Of a DNA stretch of 64,000 bases, positions 54,105 through 63,518 are shown one piece after another. Under the pieces are notes generated by a model that saw only the letters and a program-made list of their open reading frames with translations, did not search any database and had not been told where the DNA came from. The stretch spans positions 1 through 64,000 of the forward strand of contig NZ_CP155449.1 of NCBI RefSeq assembly GCF_040518285.1, in the 5' to 3' direction. Made by a program: the position numbers and the translations under genes. Positions within the stretch are counted from its first letter, which is position 1, and every line of letters begins with the position of its first letter. The DNA is from Knoellia sp. S7-12. Its GTDB lineage: Bacteria; Actinomycetota; Actinomycetes; Actinomycetales; Dermatophilaceae.

Positions 54105-55049
54105 TCACTTTCGGCCGGCGCGGTAGGTGACGGAGGTGCGGCCAACGGTGATCCGGTCGCCATCGGCGAGGCGCTCCGACGTGACGCGCTCACCGCTGAC
54201 GAAGGTGCCGTTGGTCGAACCCAGGTCACGGATGGTCGCGACCGTGTGTGGACCGTCCTGGGTCACGCGAATCTCGCTGTGCTGACGGGAGATTCCGGGG
54301 TCGTCGAGGATGATGTCGGCGCTGTCGTCGCGACCGAGGACGGTGATGGCGCCCATGAGCGGATAGCGCTCGCCGTCGACGTCGAGCCATGGTCGGTCGG
54401 CCGGGTTGGTCCGCCGCTTCTGGGGAGGTGGCTTCGCCGGTCGGTATGCCGCCGTCTCACCGAGCTCGTCGGCCTCCGGTTCGCGGCGTGGCCGGCTGGG
54501 GGCCGGATGGGCCGGACGGGCCGCGGCAGGGGCCGGCACGGGGGGTGCGACCACCGATGGTGAGGCTGCAGCGGCGGGTGACTCACCGGCATACGCATCG
54601 TCGTCGTAGTTCTCGTCGTCGTAGGCCGTGGAGCGGCGCACCGGCTGGTGCTGGCCGGTCAAGCCGGTGGCACGCGGCCGCTTCGCGGTGCTGGGGCGGA
54701 TGCGGAACACGCCCGTCTCGAGGTCGACGTCCTCGTCGAAGAGGATGTCGATCGGACCGCCCGGCTGGTAGTGCTGGCTGTCGGCGTGCTCCTCGGCGGC
54801 GGCGATGAGCTCGTTCTCGAGCTCCTGGCCGTGGTCGGTGAGGCGTTCGTAGTCGGTCTCGCTCAACTCGATCGTGAAGACGTTGGGGACGACGCTGCGG
54901 GCACGGCCAGGGCCGGCGGCGCGGTCATCCATGGCACGGCGGATGGCGCTGGCGATCTCGACGGGCTGGACCTCGGCGCGGAACGCCTTGGCGAAGACGC
55001 CGTTGACGGCGCGCTCAAGCTTGCCCTCCATGCGGTCGAACAGACCCAT
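54105..55049 (-). CDS. fhaA: FHA-domain protein FhaA
   Basis: This 314-residue protein starts at ATG 55049 (MGLFDRMEGKLERAV), with GGAGG six bases upstream. Residues 1-125 form the conserved DUF3662 domain. A variable acidic/Pro-rich linker follows. The C-terminal FHA domain has VLGRDDSADIILDDPGISRQ, HSEIRV and LGSTNGTFVSG. In mycobacteria FhaA binds the phosphorylated MurJ pseudokinase and regulates wall synthesis. It is the first gene of the six-gene operon. Confidence 0.95.
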   Translation of the reverse strand: MGLFDRMEGKLERAVNGVFAKAFRAEVQPVEIASAIRRAMDDRAAGPGRARSVVPNVFTIELSETDYERLTDHGQELENELIAAAEEHADSQHYQPGGPIDILFDEDVDLETGVFRIRPSTAKRPRATGLTGQHQPVRRSTAYDDENYDDDAYAGESPAAAASPSVVAPPVPAPAAARPAHPAPSRPRREPEADELGETAAYRPAKPPPQKRRTNPADRPWLDVDGERYPLMGAITVLGRDDSADIILDDPGISRQHSEIRVTQDGPHTVATIRDLGSTNGTFVSGERVTSERLADGDRITVGRTSVTYRAGRK

Positions 55050-55064
55050 GGCGCGCCTCCTTTG

Positions 55065-55116
55065 GTCGTGCGGTCGGTGTGGCGGTCGGTCGTGCAGTCG
55101 GTCACGCGGTCGGTCG
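55065..55116. repeat. Four tandem 12-bp repeats in the fhaA leader
   Basis: Units 55065-55076, 55077-55088, 55089-55100 and 55101-55112 each end in G(C/T)(A/G)GTCG and are followed by a partial fifth. They lie 16-68 bp upstream of fhaA, in its promoter or 5' leader. They could be repeated binding sites or a slippage-prone tract. Confidence 0.7.
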
Positions 55117-55175
55117 TCGGTCCGGCACGATGCTATCCGGCGTGACTGTGGTGACTCGTGAGGCTGGCGCCTGAT

Positions 55176-55211
55176 GGGGCCAAACGCGCGACCTACCGCG
55201 CCTTTGGCCCC
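55176..55211. promoter_or_regulatory. Palindrome between divergent fhaA and the NYN gene
   Basis: 15-bp arms (55176-55190 and 55197-55211) pair with one mismatch around a 6-nt loop. Because both neighbours are transcribed away from it, it is not an obvious terminator and may be an operator or a mobile repeat. Confidence 0.5.
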
Positions 55212-55274
55212 CCGGGGACGGACAGTTTGGTCGTCCTTGACCACCAGTGCTCGCCGGGTTGAGACAGTGGGGGC

Positions 55275-56420
55275 ATGAGGTCCTACTGCGCGGTCTACGT
55301 CGATGTCGGCTACCTCCTCGCGTCAGCGGCCACTCGCGTCACCGGTTCGTCGCTGCGCAGCGGCATCGAGGTGGACTACCCGGGCCTGATTGCAGGGCTC
55401 GTCGCCCAGGTCGAGGCCGACTCGGGGCTGCCGTTGCTGCGGGTCAACTGGTACGACTCCGGCGCGCGCTCCGGCGGCCAGCCCGACTACCACCAGGACC
55501 AGATCGGGCTCCTGCCCCGGATCAAACTCCGGCTCGGACGCCTGTCGTATGCCGGCGAGCAGAAGGGCGTCGACGTGCGCCTGGGTCTCGACATGGCGTT
55601 GCAGGGTCGGGCACGCGTCGCAGATGTCGTCTATCTCGTCTCCGGGGACGACGACCTCACCGAGGCCGTCGAAGAGGCGCAGAGTGCCGGTGTCCAGGTC
55701 GTCCTGCTGAGCGTGCCCGCGCAGAGCGGTCACGGTCACGCCGTCTCCAAGCACCTCCGCAGGGCCGCCGACGGCGAGCAGCCGATCGACGCCGAGATCA
55801 TCGACCGGTGCGTGCGCTCCCGGGCGATCGCGGAGGGTCTCATCCCGACCGAAGCCACGGAGGGCACTGCCGAGGAGCCGGCCCTCGTTCCCAACGGGGC
55901 CTCCCCCGTCCCCCCCACCCCTCCCGTCGAGAGCGCGGACGCCAGTCCTGCCGACATTGCCATTGCCACCCCGACACCGGGGCGCACCCTCGAGCCTGGG
56001 CACGACGAGCCCTCATCCGACAAGACCTCAGCGGCTGGCACGGTCGCCAAGCCGGCATCCCCGACCCCGGCGGTGTTCGGTCGCAAGCGGGCCACCGAGG
56101 TGGTTCTCCCGGCAGCGCAGCCGTCACCCACCTGGTCGTCGTCGACCGGGGAGCGGCCCATTGTCGATGAGGACGGTGTCTTCAACCCGGAGCTCATCGA
56201 CGTCGTCGCCAAGGCCGTTCTTGACTCGTGGTGCCGGACCGCAACTCCGGCCGCACTCCTTGCCCTGCGCGAGGCCCAGCCGACGATTCCGGGCGAGCTT
56301 GACCGCGCCCTCCTGCTCGACCTGTCGGGCCGAGCGGGTGTCTATGACATCGACGACGCGAGCCGGCACGCGGTCCGCGAACGCTTCTGGTTCCACCTCG
56401 CCCGCGTCCGCTTGGCCTGA
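55275..56420 (+). CDS. NYN/PIN-like domain protein
   Basis: This 381-residue protein has an N-terminal NYN domain (about 1-160), a PIN-like nuclease fold that often acts on RNA. Acidic metal-ligand positions are plausible in VYVDVGYLL, KGVDVRLGLDMA and VSGDDDLTEAV. A Pro/Ala/Thr-rich linker follows (about 190-290), then a C-terminal helical domain (VFNPELIDVVAKAVLDSWCR) found after NYN domains and in LOTUS/OST-HTH-like arrangements. RNA processing is inferred, not shown. Starts at ATG 55275. Confidence 0.85.
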   Translation: MRSYCAVYVDVGYLLASAATRVTGSSLRSGIEVDYPGLIAGLVAQVEADSGLPLLRVNWYDSGARSGGQPDYHQDQIGLLPRIKLRLGRLSYAGEQKGVDVRLGLDMALQGRARVADVVYLVSGDDDLTEAVEEAQSAGVQVVLLSVPAQSGHGHAVSKHLRRAADGEQPIDAEIIDRCVRSRAIAEGLIPTEATEGTAEEPALVPNGASPVPPTPPVESADASPADIAIATPTPGRTLEPGHDEPSSDKTSAAGTVAKPASPTPAVFGRKRATEVVLPAAQPSPTWSSSTGERPIVDEDGVFNPELIDVVAKAVLDSWCRTATPAALLALREAQPTIPGELDRALLLDLSGRAGVYDIDDASRHAVRERFWFHLARVRLA

Positions 56421-56447
56421 CGCCGCTCACGCCGCTCACGCCGCTCA
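56421..56447. repeat. Three tandem 9-bp repeats after the NYN gene
   Basis: CGCCGCTCA occurs three times without spacers, directly after the NYN stop codon. The rest of the gap to 56613 shows nothing I can name. Confidence 0.8.
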
Positions 56448-56613
56448 CGCGGCATGCCCGCCGGGTTCGAGCTCACGACGGGGCGACGAGCCCCATGGTC
56501 TGACGCGTGATCTCGAGCCCGGCGCTCCTCGCCTGCGGTGAAGTCCTCGCCGAAGTCGGAGCGGGCACGGGTCGGCCGCCGCACCAGAAGGATGCGGCGG
56601 CCGAGTTCTGCGG

Positions 56614-57219
56614 TCAGCGAAGGATGCTGTCGCTGCCGACGATCCTGCTCCACCAGCGGCCGAGGCCGAGCTTGTCACCGGAGAAGGTGTAGGCGAGCAC
56701 GATGAGGGCCAGCGCCTCGATCCAGTGGCTGTCGAAGATCGGGTTGGTGAAGCCTTCACCGTCGCGGCCGAGGGGGAACTCCGCGAAGTACATGAGGGTC
56801 ATCAGCAGGGCCCCACCCCAGGCAGCGATCTTCAGGACCGCGCCGGTCAGGAAGGCGACGCCGATGCCGAGGAGGCTGAACATGAACAGGAAGTCCCAGA
56901 TGCCTCCGGCGAAGTTGGCGAAGAAGCCAGCGAACGGACCGTCGACGACGGCGGGGTTCTTGGTGAGGAAGCCGGTGGTGGGTGAGCCTCCGTCGATCCA
57001 GGCGTTCTCGGCGGGCGTGCCGTAGCCGAGGCCGAAGAGCTTGTCGAGGAAGGGCCAGAGGAAGGTGAACCCGAGGACGTAGCGCAGTCCGACGAGGGCC
57101 CAGCGGGCGATCGGGTTGCGGACGACGTCCTCCATGTGGGTGATGCCTTCGACGTCGTGCCTGTTGGTTCGGGTCGTCGTGCTGCCCCGGACCGCCTCGG
57201 TCTGCGTGGTGGCGTTCAT
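56614..57219 (-). CDS. DoxX-family membrane protein
   Basis: This 201-residue protein has about four membrane helices and the DoxX signature RYVLGFTFLWPFLDKLFGLG. A soluble 30-residue leader precedes it. DoxX relatives include the small subunit of thiosulfate:quinone oxidoreductase; redox or thiol-stress roles have been described for others. The substrate is not predictable. It lies downstream of the DUF4188 gene on the same strand with a 98-bp gap that may hold its own promoter. Confidence 0.85.
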   Translation of the reverse strand: MNATTQTEAVRGSTTTRTNRHDVEGITHMEDVVRNPIARWALVGLRYVLGFTFLWPFLDKLFGLGYGTPAENAWIDGGSPTTGFLTKNPAVVDGPFAGFFANFAGGIWDFLFMFSLLGIGVAFLTGAVLKIAAWGGALLMTLMYFAEFPLGRDGEGFTNPIFDSHWIEALALIVLAYTFSGDKLGLGRWWSRIVGSDSILR

Positions 57220-57317
57220 GTGTCTACCTCCAGTGGTAGGTGATCCGGCGGGACGTTCCCTTCGGTACCTACGACGCTAGGAGCACCGTGAGCTGTCCGC
57301 ACGGGCCAAAGGTCCCG

Positions 57318-57839
57318 TCATCTGGCGGATCGGGTCAGCGTTCCACCCAGGCGCTCGCGGGCGCCGCGTCCACGACGCTCGACGGGGACCGTCCCGGTGA
57401 GGCGACCCAGGCCGACCCTGGCCCCGTTGCCATAGAGCGTTTCGATGTGACCGGCGGGGACGGCATACGTCTCGTGCCAGATGCCCACGGCGCCAGGGCT
57501 TTTGCGGGCAGCGGCATTGAAGGCCCGCCACGCCGGGAGGTGAGCGTTCTCGGCTCGTCGTGCGTACGCATACAGCAGCTCGGTGCTGCGCCACCACTGC
57601 ACGACGAACGGACCCTGGGCTCCCACAAGTGTTGTGGCACCGAGGAATCCGAGGTCCTCGGCTTCTCCCCGCTCGGCTGCTGCCCTGTTGCGGCCGAGCT
57701 CGGCGAGCATCCTGGGCATGGCGGTGAAGACCGGCACCCACAGGTCGGGGCGGTGCCACTTGCGGATCGTCATGCCGATGAGGAAGACGATGACCTCACC
57801 CTCGTGGGCGTGGGTCGTGGGTGCGCTGCTCTCGGACAC
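57318..57839 (-). CDS. DUF4188 family protein (putative monooxygenase-like)
   Basis: This 173-residue protein shows the DUF4188 pattern: FLIGMTIRKWHRPDLWVPVF, PFVVQWWRSTELLYAYAR, HLPAWRAFN, GIWHETYAVPAG and ETLYGNGAR-like ETLYGNGARVG. The fold is dimeric alpha/beta-barrel-like, as in small heme-type monooxygenases. It is divergent from a MerR regulator, which suggests induction by a small molecule. Confidence 0.8.
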   Translation of the reverse strand: MSESSAPTTHAHEGEVIVFLIGMTIRKWHRPDLWVPVFTAMPRMLAELGRNRAAAERGEAEDLGFLGATTLVGAQGPFVVQWWRSTELLYAYARRAENAHLPAWRAFNAAARKSPGAVGIWHETYAVPAGHIETLYGNGARVGLGRLTGTVPVERRGRGARERLGGTLTRSAR

Positions 57840-57945
57840 GAGGTGCTCCTGTTTGGGATAGTGGAACTACCTGAGACTGCTCTCAGTTTGGAGAGGTCTA
57901 CTATCCAATGTCAAGGAGTTTCTGGCGAAGACCTGGAGGTATGCC
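57840..57945. promoter_or_regulatory. Divergent promoter region of the DUF4188 and MerR genes
   Basis: A palindrome CTGAGA-n4-TCTCAG lies at 57871-57886, flanked by inverted TTGGGATAGT/ACTATCCAA-like halves (about 57853 and 57900). MerR-family proteins bind such dyads in the spacer of the target promoter. On the minus strand TTGACA (57914-57909) could be a -35 element. Confidence 0.5.
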
Positions 57946-58584
57946 GTGCGGCTGGCTGAGTTGTCCGAGACCAGTGGGGTGTCCGTTGCGACGCTGAAGT
58001 ACTACCTGCGCGAGGGTCTGCTGCACCCGGGGCAGGCGGTGTCCCGGACACAGGCGGACTACGACGAGACCCATGTCGAGCGCGTGCGACTCGTGCGGGC
58101 ACTCAGCGAGGTCGGCGGGCTGTCGCTCGCGACGATCGGGCGGGTCCTCGAGGTCATCACCTCACCGGGGCAGGACTGGATCACGGTCCTCGAGACGGCA
58201 CAGCGAGCTATCGGCAGCGGTCGTGCTGCGGACCCCGACTCATCTGACGGCAGTGCCCCCGACCAACCTCGCGGTCCCCGGGCTTCGGCCTGGCTGGTGG
58301 CCCGTGGTTGGCAGGTCCATCCGAACGACCCGTTGATCGACGACCTCGAACGGGCCTGGGCAGCCTGCGATGACGTGGGACTCGGGCTAGACGAGGAGCG
58401 GATGAACGCCTATGCCGACCACGTCGAGCGGATCGGCGAGATCGACGTCTCGACCGTTCCCGCCGACCCCGAGGGGGCGATCCGCCAGGTCATCCTGGGC
58501 ACGGTGCTCGTCGACCCGGTGCTCGCGGCCCTGCGGCGGCTGGCCCACCAACACATCTCGGTGTCGCGGACCGCGAGTCACTGA
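57946..58584 (+). CDS. MerR-family transcriptional regulator
   Basis: This 212-residue regulator starts with GTG 57946. The MerR DNA-binding domain is clear: MRLAELSETSGVSVATLKYY, then REGLLHPGQ and VERVRLVRALSEVGGLSLAT. The C-terminal effector domain lacks the Cys ligands of metal sensors, so an organic or stress signal is likelier. Targets are probably the divergent DUF4188-DoxX genes and the downstream glycosyltransferase, which starts 4 bp after its stop codon. Confidence 0.9.
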   Translation: MRLAELSETSGVSVATLKYYLREGLLHPGQAVSRTQADYDETHVERVRLVRALSEVGGLSLATIGRVLEVITSPGQDWITVLETAQRAIGSGRAADPDSSDGSAPDQPRGPRASAWLVARGWQVHPNDPLIDDLERAWAACDDVGLGLDEERMNAYADHVERIGEIDVSTVPADPEGAIRQVILGTVLVDPVLAALRRLAHQHISVSRTASH

Positions 58585-58588
58585 TCCG

Positions 58589-59830
58589 ATGAAGGTCAAC
58601 ATCATGGCCGCAGGCTCACGCGGCGACGTCCAGCCGATGGTGGCGCTCGGCGTGGGACTGACCCGGGCCGGACACGACGTCACGGTCTGCGCAGGCGACG
58701 ACTTCGAGGACCTCGTCACCCACCACGGCCTCGGCTTCGTCCCCGCTGGCGTGCGGATCGATGACCTCATCGCGTCGCCGCTCGGCGTCGAGTGGCTCGG
58801 CCACTCGAGCCGCAATCCGTTTCACGAGCTCTCGGCGCTGCGCCGCTTCGTGCAAGCGTCAACGCAGGGGTATGCCGGGGCTCTCGTCCCGCTCGTCGGT
58901 TCCGCTGAACTGTGGGTGAGTGGGGTGATTACCGTCCACGCCGTCGATGCGTTGGTGTCGGTCGGTGGTGGGAGACACGTCGTCGCCGAGCTCGCGCCGA
59001 TGCGCCCGACGAGGGCGGGTGCGGCGACGCTGTCACCGGTGCTTCCGACCCGGTCCTCGATCGCGAATGTCGTTGCGGGACAGGCGACTCTGCAGGCGAT
59101 GTCGTCGGTCTTCTCGCTTCCCGGCGACCGGCTGCGGGCCGAGCTCGGGCTCCCGGAGACCGGCCGACGAGGATTCCTCGGCGCGATCAGGCGGACGCCC
59201 GGGCTGCTGGCGGCCTCACCTCTTGTCGTCCCTGCACCAGCGGACTGGAAGGGCAACCCGACGCCCACGGGGTATTGGTTCCTCGACGAAAAGGCAACGT
59301 ACGCACCGGAACCGGAGCTGGCGGCATACCTGGAGGAAGGTCTGCCTCCGGCATATGTCGGGTTCGGGTCGATGTCGACTCGCGAGGCCACTTCGATGAG
59401 TGCGGTGGTCGCGGACGCGGCACGCCTGGCGGGGGTTCGCGTCGTCCTGCATGCGGGGGCGGCGGGTCTGGAGTCCGTCGACGACGAGAGGGTGCGCGTG
59501 GTCAACGACGTGCCGCACGGCTGGCTCTTCGAGCACGTCAGCGGGGTCGTGCACCACGGCGGTGCCGGGACGACGGCGGCGGCCCTGCGTGCCGGGGTTC
59601 CGCAGGCCGTGGTGTCGCACATCGGCGACCAGCCCTATTGGGGCCGGCGGGTCCGGGAGCTCGGCGTCGGTGCGCGGCCGGTCCGGCGGCACGAACTGTC
59701 GGTGGAGTGGTTGACGGACGTGCTGCGAGGGTTCGCTCGGGGTGAGTGTGCGCAACGAGCAGCCGCCGTGGGTGCAGGAATTCGGCGCGAGGACGGTGTC
59801 GGTCGGGCCGTCGAGCTCCTCGGCGGGTGA
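58589..59830 (+). CDS. UGT-like glycosyltransferase (GT1, sterol-glucosyltransferase type)
   Basis: This 413-residue cytoplasmic enzyme has a GT-B fold. The N-terminus MKVNIMAAGSRGDVQPMVAL and C-terminal donor-site motif VVHHGGAGTTAAALRAGVPQ, with DQPYWGRRV, match sterol/lipid and natural-product glycosyltransferases. It probably transfers a sugar from UDP- or TDP-sugar to a small lipophilic or antibiotic acceptor. Co-transcription with the MerR gene hints at detoxification; that is inference. Confidence 0.88.
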   Translation: MKVNIMAAGSRGDVQPMVALGVGLTRAGHDVTVCAGDDFEDLVTHHGLGFVPAGVRIDDLIASPLGVEWLGHSSRNPFHELSALRRFVQASTQGYAGALVPLVGSAELWVSGVITVHAVDALVSVGGGRHVVAELAPMRPTRAGAATLSPVLPTRSSIANVVAGQATLQAMSSVFSLPGDRLRAELGLPETGRRGFLGAIRRTPGLLAASPLVVPAPADWKGNPTPTGYWFLDEKATYAPEPELAAYLEEGLPPAYVGFGSMSTREATSMSAVVADAARLAGVRVVLHAGAAGLESVDDERVRVVNDVPHGWLFEHVSGVVHHGGAGTTAAALRAGVPQAVVSHIGDQPYWGRRVRELGVGARPVRRHELSVEWLTDVLRGFARGECAQRAAAVGAGIRREDGVGRAVELLGG

Positions 59831-59864
59831 GCCGTGGCGGTGTCTCGCGCGCGGCGTGACGAGG

Positions 59865-60731
59865 TCAGTTGTCCCAGCGCAGGCGCACGGCCTGTCCGGG
59901 TTGGAGCTGGGCGGCGCGGTCGACGGCGGCCGGGCGCAGCACGCCGATGACGGGGTAGCCGCCCGTCACCGGGTGGTCGCTGAGGAAGATGACGGGTTGG
60001 CCGTTGGGCGGGACCTGGATCGCACCGCGCACCATCCCTTCGCTCTGGAGCTCGGCCTCCACCAGCTCGGGAACGCGCTCGAGAGGCTCGCCCTCGAGCC
60101 GAATCCCCTTGCGGTCACTACGTGACGAGACCTGCCAGGGTGTCTGAGCGAGCCGTTCGGGATGCGCGAACCAGTCGAGTCGGGGGCCGGGCCTGACCTC
60201 GAGGTCGACCAGCCCAGTGGGAGGTTCGGCGACTCCTGCTACGTCGACGACAGGGAAGCCGACGGTCCGCGTGCCGACGGGCACCACCTGACCGGCCTTG
60301 ACCGGCTCGGCGCCCAACCCCGACATCGTGTCGAAGGAGACCGACCCCAGCACCTCCGGCCCGGTGAAACCACCGCGGACCGAGACATAGGTGCGCAAGC
60401 CGGCGAGCGGCATACCCAAGGAAAGTTCTTGACCATCCCGGACCTCGAACAGGGCAGCTCGTGGCACCGGCCGCCCGTTCACCTCGGCCGGGGTGGACGC
60501 GCCGGTGAGGCAGATGAGCAGGTCACCCGACGCCCGCAGGCGCAGACCTCCGAACGTCACCTCCAGTGCTGCGGCCCCATCCGCGTTGCCGAGCAGTCGG
60601 CCGCCGAGGAGATAGGAGCCCAGATCCGCGGCGCCGGCCCGGCCGACGCCGACGGCGAGGTGGCCGATGCGGCCCCGGTCCTGGAGCGTGGTCAGGGGTC
60701 CCGGCACCAGGATCTCGACGCTGCGGGTCAT
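59865..60731 (-). CDS. pxpC: 5-oxoprolinase subunit PxpC (biotin-dependent carboxyltransferase-like)
   Basis: This 288-residue protein is a KipA/PxpC family member, with [20 protein letters not shown] near the start and [20 protein letters not shown] near the end. With PxpA and PxpB it forms the bacterial 5-oxoprolinase that returns 5-oxoproline to glutamate using ATP. ATG 60731 overlaps the pxpB stop by 4 bp. Confidence 0.93.
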   Translation of the reverse strand: MTRSVEILVPGPLTTLQDRGRIGHLAVGVGRAGAADLGSYLLGGRLLGNADGAAALEVTFGGLRLRASGDLLICLTGASTPAEVNGRPVPRAALFEVRDGQELSLGMPLAGLRTYVSVRGGFTGPEVLGSVSFDTMSGLGAEPVKAGQVVPVGTRTVGFPVVDVAGVAEPPTGLVDLEVRPGPRLDWFAHPERLAQTPWQVSSRSDRKGIRLEGEPLERVPELVEAELQSEGMVRGAIQVPPNGQPVIFLSDHPVTGGYPVIGVLRPAAVDRAAQLQPGQAVRLRWDN

Positions 60732-61384
60732 GACCGGACCTGCGTGAACTGCACGGTTGTGCCGGGGACGAGCAGGGCTGGGGGCGTGCGGTCCGCGTCC
60801 CACAGCACGACGTCGGTGGAGCCGATCAGCTGCCACCCGCCGGGGGACTCGCGCGGATAGATGCCGCTGAACTCCCCGGCGAGCGCCACAGCTCCGACGG
60901 GAACGCGGGTGCGGGGCTCGGCGCGACGGGCGACCACCAGGCGCGGGTCGCCGCCGACGAGGTAGGCGAAGCCCGGCGCAAAGCCACCAAATCCCACCCG
61001 CCAGGGCGTCCCGGTGTGGGCGGCGACGACCTCCTCCGGCGTGAGGCCAGCCTGCTCGGCGACGTCCTGGAGGTCGGGGCCGTCATAGCTGACCGGGATC
61101 TCGATGGTCGTCGCGGTGCCGGTGATCGCGGTCCGTCCTGCCCGCCCGGCGGCTGCGCGGATCTCGGCGGCGAGGTCGGCGAGGTTGGTGGTGGGCCGGG
61201 CCATGACGAGCAACGTCTTCGCGGCGGGGACGAGGTCGTCGACGTCGGCCCACACGCCCTCGCCGGCGCTCGCGAGGGGTGAGAGCACGGCGTCGAGGGC
61301 GAGCACCGCATCGATGTCGTCGGTCTCGACGAGCCAGGCAGACTCACCCATCGGCAGGAACCGCACGGTCACACCTTCGGACAT
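60728..61384 (-). CDS. pxpB: 5-oxoprolinase subunit PxpB (KipI-like)
   Basis: This 218-residue protein matches KipI/Pxp[15 protein letters not shown] at the start, [26 protein letters not shown] and [23 protein letters not shown] 61384 is 7 bp from the pxpA stop codon. It forms the PxpBC part of the ATP-dependent 5-oxoprolinase. Confidence 0.93.
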   Translation of the reverse strand: MSEGVTVRFLPMGESAWLVETDDIDAVLALDAVLSPLASAGEGVWADVDDLVPAAKTLLVMARPTTNLADLAAEIRAAAGRAGRTAITGTATTIEIPVSYDGPDLQDVAEQAGLTPEEVVAAHTGTPWRVGFGGFAPGFAYLVGGDPRLVVARRAEPRTRVPVGAVALAGEFSGIYPRESPGGWQLIGSTDVVLWDADRTPPALLVPGTTVQFTQVRS

Positions 61385-61391
61385 GGCAGCC

Positions 61392-62159
61392 CTAGCCGGT
61401 GAAGGCGGTGATGGTGACGCCCGCCTCGGTGAGGGCCGCGCGGACCGCCTTGGCCATCTCGACGGCACCCGGGGAGTCGCCGTGGGTGCAGATCGAATCG
61501 GCGCGCACCGGGATCTCGGTCCCGTCGATCGCGGTGATCACGCCGTCGGTCACCAGTCGCACCATGCGCCGCGCGACCTCGTCCGCGTCATGGAGGACGG
61601 CTCCTGGCTCGCGGCGAGAGACGAGGGTGCCCTCCGGGGTGTAGGCACGATCGGCGAATGCCTCGGCGACGGTGCGCAATCCGGCCTCCTCGGCCTGGCG
61701 GAGGAAGGCCGAGCCCGGCAACCCCATGACCGGCAGCTGCGGGTCGATCGCGAGGACGGCCCGCACGACCGCCGCAGCCTGGGCCTCGTGGTGGACGATC
61801 GCGTTGTAGAGCGCGCCGTGGGGCTTCACATAGGCCACGCGGCCACCGGCCACCTTGGCCAGCATCTCGAGGGCGCCGACCTGATAGATGACGTCGGCCG
61901 TCAGTTCGGCCGGGTCCATGTCGATGAACCGGCGGCCGAAGCCGACGAGGTCGCGGTATCCGACCTGGGCGCCGATGACGACGCCGCGCTCGACCGCCTG
62001 GGCGCACGTCTGCTGCAGGGTGAGGCTGTCGCCGGCGTGGAAACCGCATGCGACGTTGGCGCTCGTGACGAGGTCGAGCATCGCGGCGTCATCACCGAGC
62101 TGCCAGGTGCCCAGCGACTCGCCGAGGTCGGAGTTGAGGTCGATCTGCATGGTCGTCAT
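61392..62159 (-). CDS. pxpA: 5-oxoprolinase subunit PxpA (LamB/YcsF family)
   Basis: This 255-residue protein carries the YcsF pattern: [49 protein letters not shown] and the C-terminal [17 protein letters not shown] 62159 has GAGG six bases upstream. It catalyses the ring-opening half of 5-oxoproline hydrolysis with PxpBC. It lies 8 bp after the NRAMP-family gene in one operon. Confidence 0.95.
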   Translation of the reverse strand: MTTMQIDLNSDLGESLGTWQLGDDAAMLDLVTSANVACGFHAGDSLTLQQTCAQAVERGVVIGAQVGYRDLVGFGRRFIDMDPAELTADVIYQVGALEMLAKVAGGRVAYVKPHGALYNAIVHHEAQAAAVVRAVLAIDPQLPVMGLPGSAFLRQAEEAGLRTVAEAFADRAYTPEGTLVSRREPGAVLHDADEVARRMVRLVTDGVITAIDGTEIPVRADSICTHGDSPGAVEMAKAVRAALTEAGVTITAFTG

Positions 62160-62167
62160 CGGCTGCC

Positions 62168-63442
62168 TCAGCCCCAGAGTGCGCGCAGGCCGGTGATGGA
62201 CTGGTAGCCGAGCCAGAGGGTGAGCAGCCACGCGAGGACGCCGACCGAGAGCAGCCACTTCGGGTAGGCGTAGCCGCGCAGGAGGTCGCGTCGACGCCAG
62301 GCCACCCACAGGATCACCGTGAAGCCGATCGGGAGGATCACTCCGTTGAAGCCACCGGCGAAGACGAGCAGCTTGACCGGTGCCTTGCCCAGCAGGAGGA
62401 AGAGGACGGTGCAGACCGCGATGAAGGCGACGGTCGCGAGGTTGCGCACGCGCGGGGAGGTCTGCTGCGTCGTGAGGAACGAGACGGTCGTGTAGCTCGC
62501 GCCGATGACGGACGTGATCGCCGCTGCCCAGAAGATGACGCCGAAGGCACGGAGCCCGAACTCGCCAGCGGCCTGCTGGAAGGCGCTCGCGGCCGGGTTG
62601 TCTGCGGCCAGCTTGGCCCCGCCGTGGACGACACCGAGGACGGCGAGGAAGAGGATCGCGCGCATGATGCCGGTGACGATGATCCCGTAGACCGAACCCT
62701 TGGCGATCTCCCTCGCGTGCTCGGGGCCGGTGTTGCCGGACTCGATGAGGCGGTGCGCACCGGCATACGTGATGTAGCCACCGACGGTGCCACCGATGAG
62801 GGTCGTGATGGCCAGGATGTCGATCTGCTCCGGCAGCACGCTGTTCTTCAGGGCGAGGCCGACGGGCGGGTTGCTGGTGAAGGCGATGTAGGCCGTCAGG
62901 CTGATCATGACGAGGCCGAGGACGACGACGATCTTGTCGAGTGCCGCACCGGCTCGCTTGACGAGGAAGATGCCGATGGCCAGGGCCGCGGAGAGGATGG
63001 CGCCGATCTTGGGGTCGAGGCCGATCATCGAGTCAGTGCCAAGCCCGGTGCCGGCGATGTTGCCGATGTTGAACACCAGGCCGCCGAGGAGGATCAGCAG
63101 GGCGAGGGCCCAACCCAGGCCCGGGGCAACGCGATTGGCGAGCTCATTGGCTCGCAGACCCGAGACGCCGATGACGCGCCAGACGTTCATCTGCACCGCG
63201 ATGTCGACGAGGATCGACACGACGATCGCGAAGGCGAAGGCGGCTCCCAGCGTGACCGTGAAGTTCGTGGTCTGGGTGATGAACCCGGGGCCGATGGCGG
63301 AGGTGGCCATGAGGAACATCGCGCCGAGGAGGGCGCTGCGGCCGTTGGCCTTCTGCTCCTGCTGGGTCGCCGGATCCGTCTGGTCCGTCTGGTCAGGGTG
63401 ATTCGGCTCGGTGCCGTCGAGCGGGGTGGTCCTGGCGTCCAT
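62168..63442 (-). CDS. NRAMP-family transporter linked to 5-oxoproline genes
   Basis: This 424-residue protein has about 11 helices and NRAMP-related sequence ([19 protein letters not shown]). The canonical helix-1 metal motif DPGN is not seen; the equivalent place reads IGPGF, so divalent metal transport is doubtful. Bacillus ycsG, an NRAMP relative, sits with ycsF and kipIA, so uptake of 5-oxoproline or a related compound is a reasonable inference. ATG 63442 is used. It is the first gene of the operon. Confidence 0.85.
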   Translation of the reverse strand: MDARTTPLDGTEPNHPDQTDQTDPATQQEQKANGRSALLGAMFLMATSAIGPGFITQTTNFTVTLGAAFAFAIVVSILVDIAVQMNVWRVIGVSGLRANELANRVAPGLGWALALLILLGGLVFNIGNIAGTGLGTDSMIGLDPKIGAILSAALAIGIFLVKRAGAALDKIVVVLGLVMISLTAYIAFTSNPPVGLALKNSVLPEQIDILAITTLIGGTVGGYITYAGAHRLIESGNTGPEHAREIAKGSVYGIIVTGIMRAILFLAVLGVVHGGAKLAADNPAASAFQQAAGEFGLRAFGVIFWAAAITSVIGASYTTVSFLTTQQTSPRVRNLATVAFIAVCTVLFLLLGKAPVKLLVFAGGFNGVILPIGFTVILWVAWRRRDLLRGYAYPKWLLSVGVLAWLLTLWLGYQSITGLRALWG

Positions 63443-63518
63443 GGGGCTCCGACCTGTGCGGCACCAGTTCCCTGGTGCAGGGGCAACCACATCGTTGTGG
63501 CCGTGATTGAAGGTAGCG

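Noticed and set aside
58919..58933. 15-bp match (AGTGGGGTGATTACC) in the glycosyltransferase gene to the palindrome at 46142-46156
   Set aside because: The match is short, lacks the opposite arm and encodes ordinary protein sequence; chance or minor homology cannot be told apart by eye.
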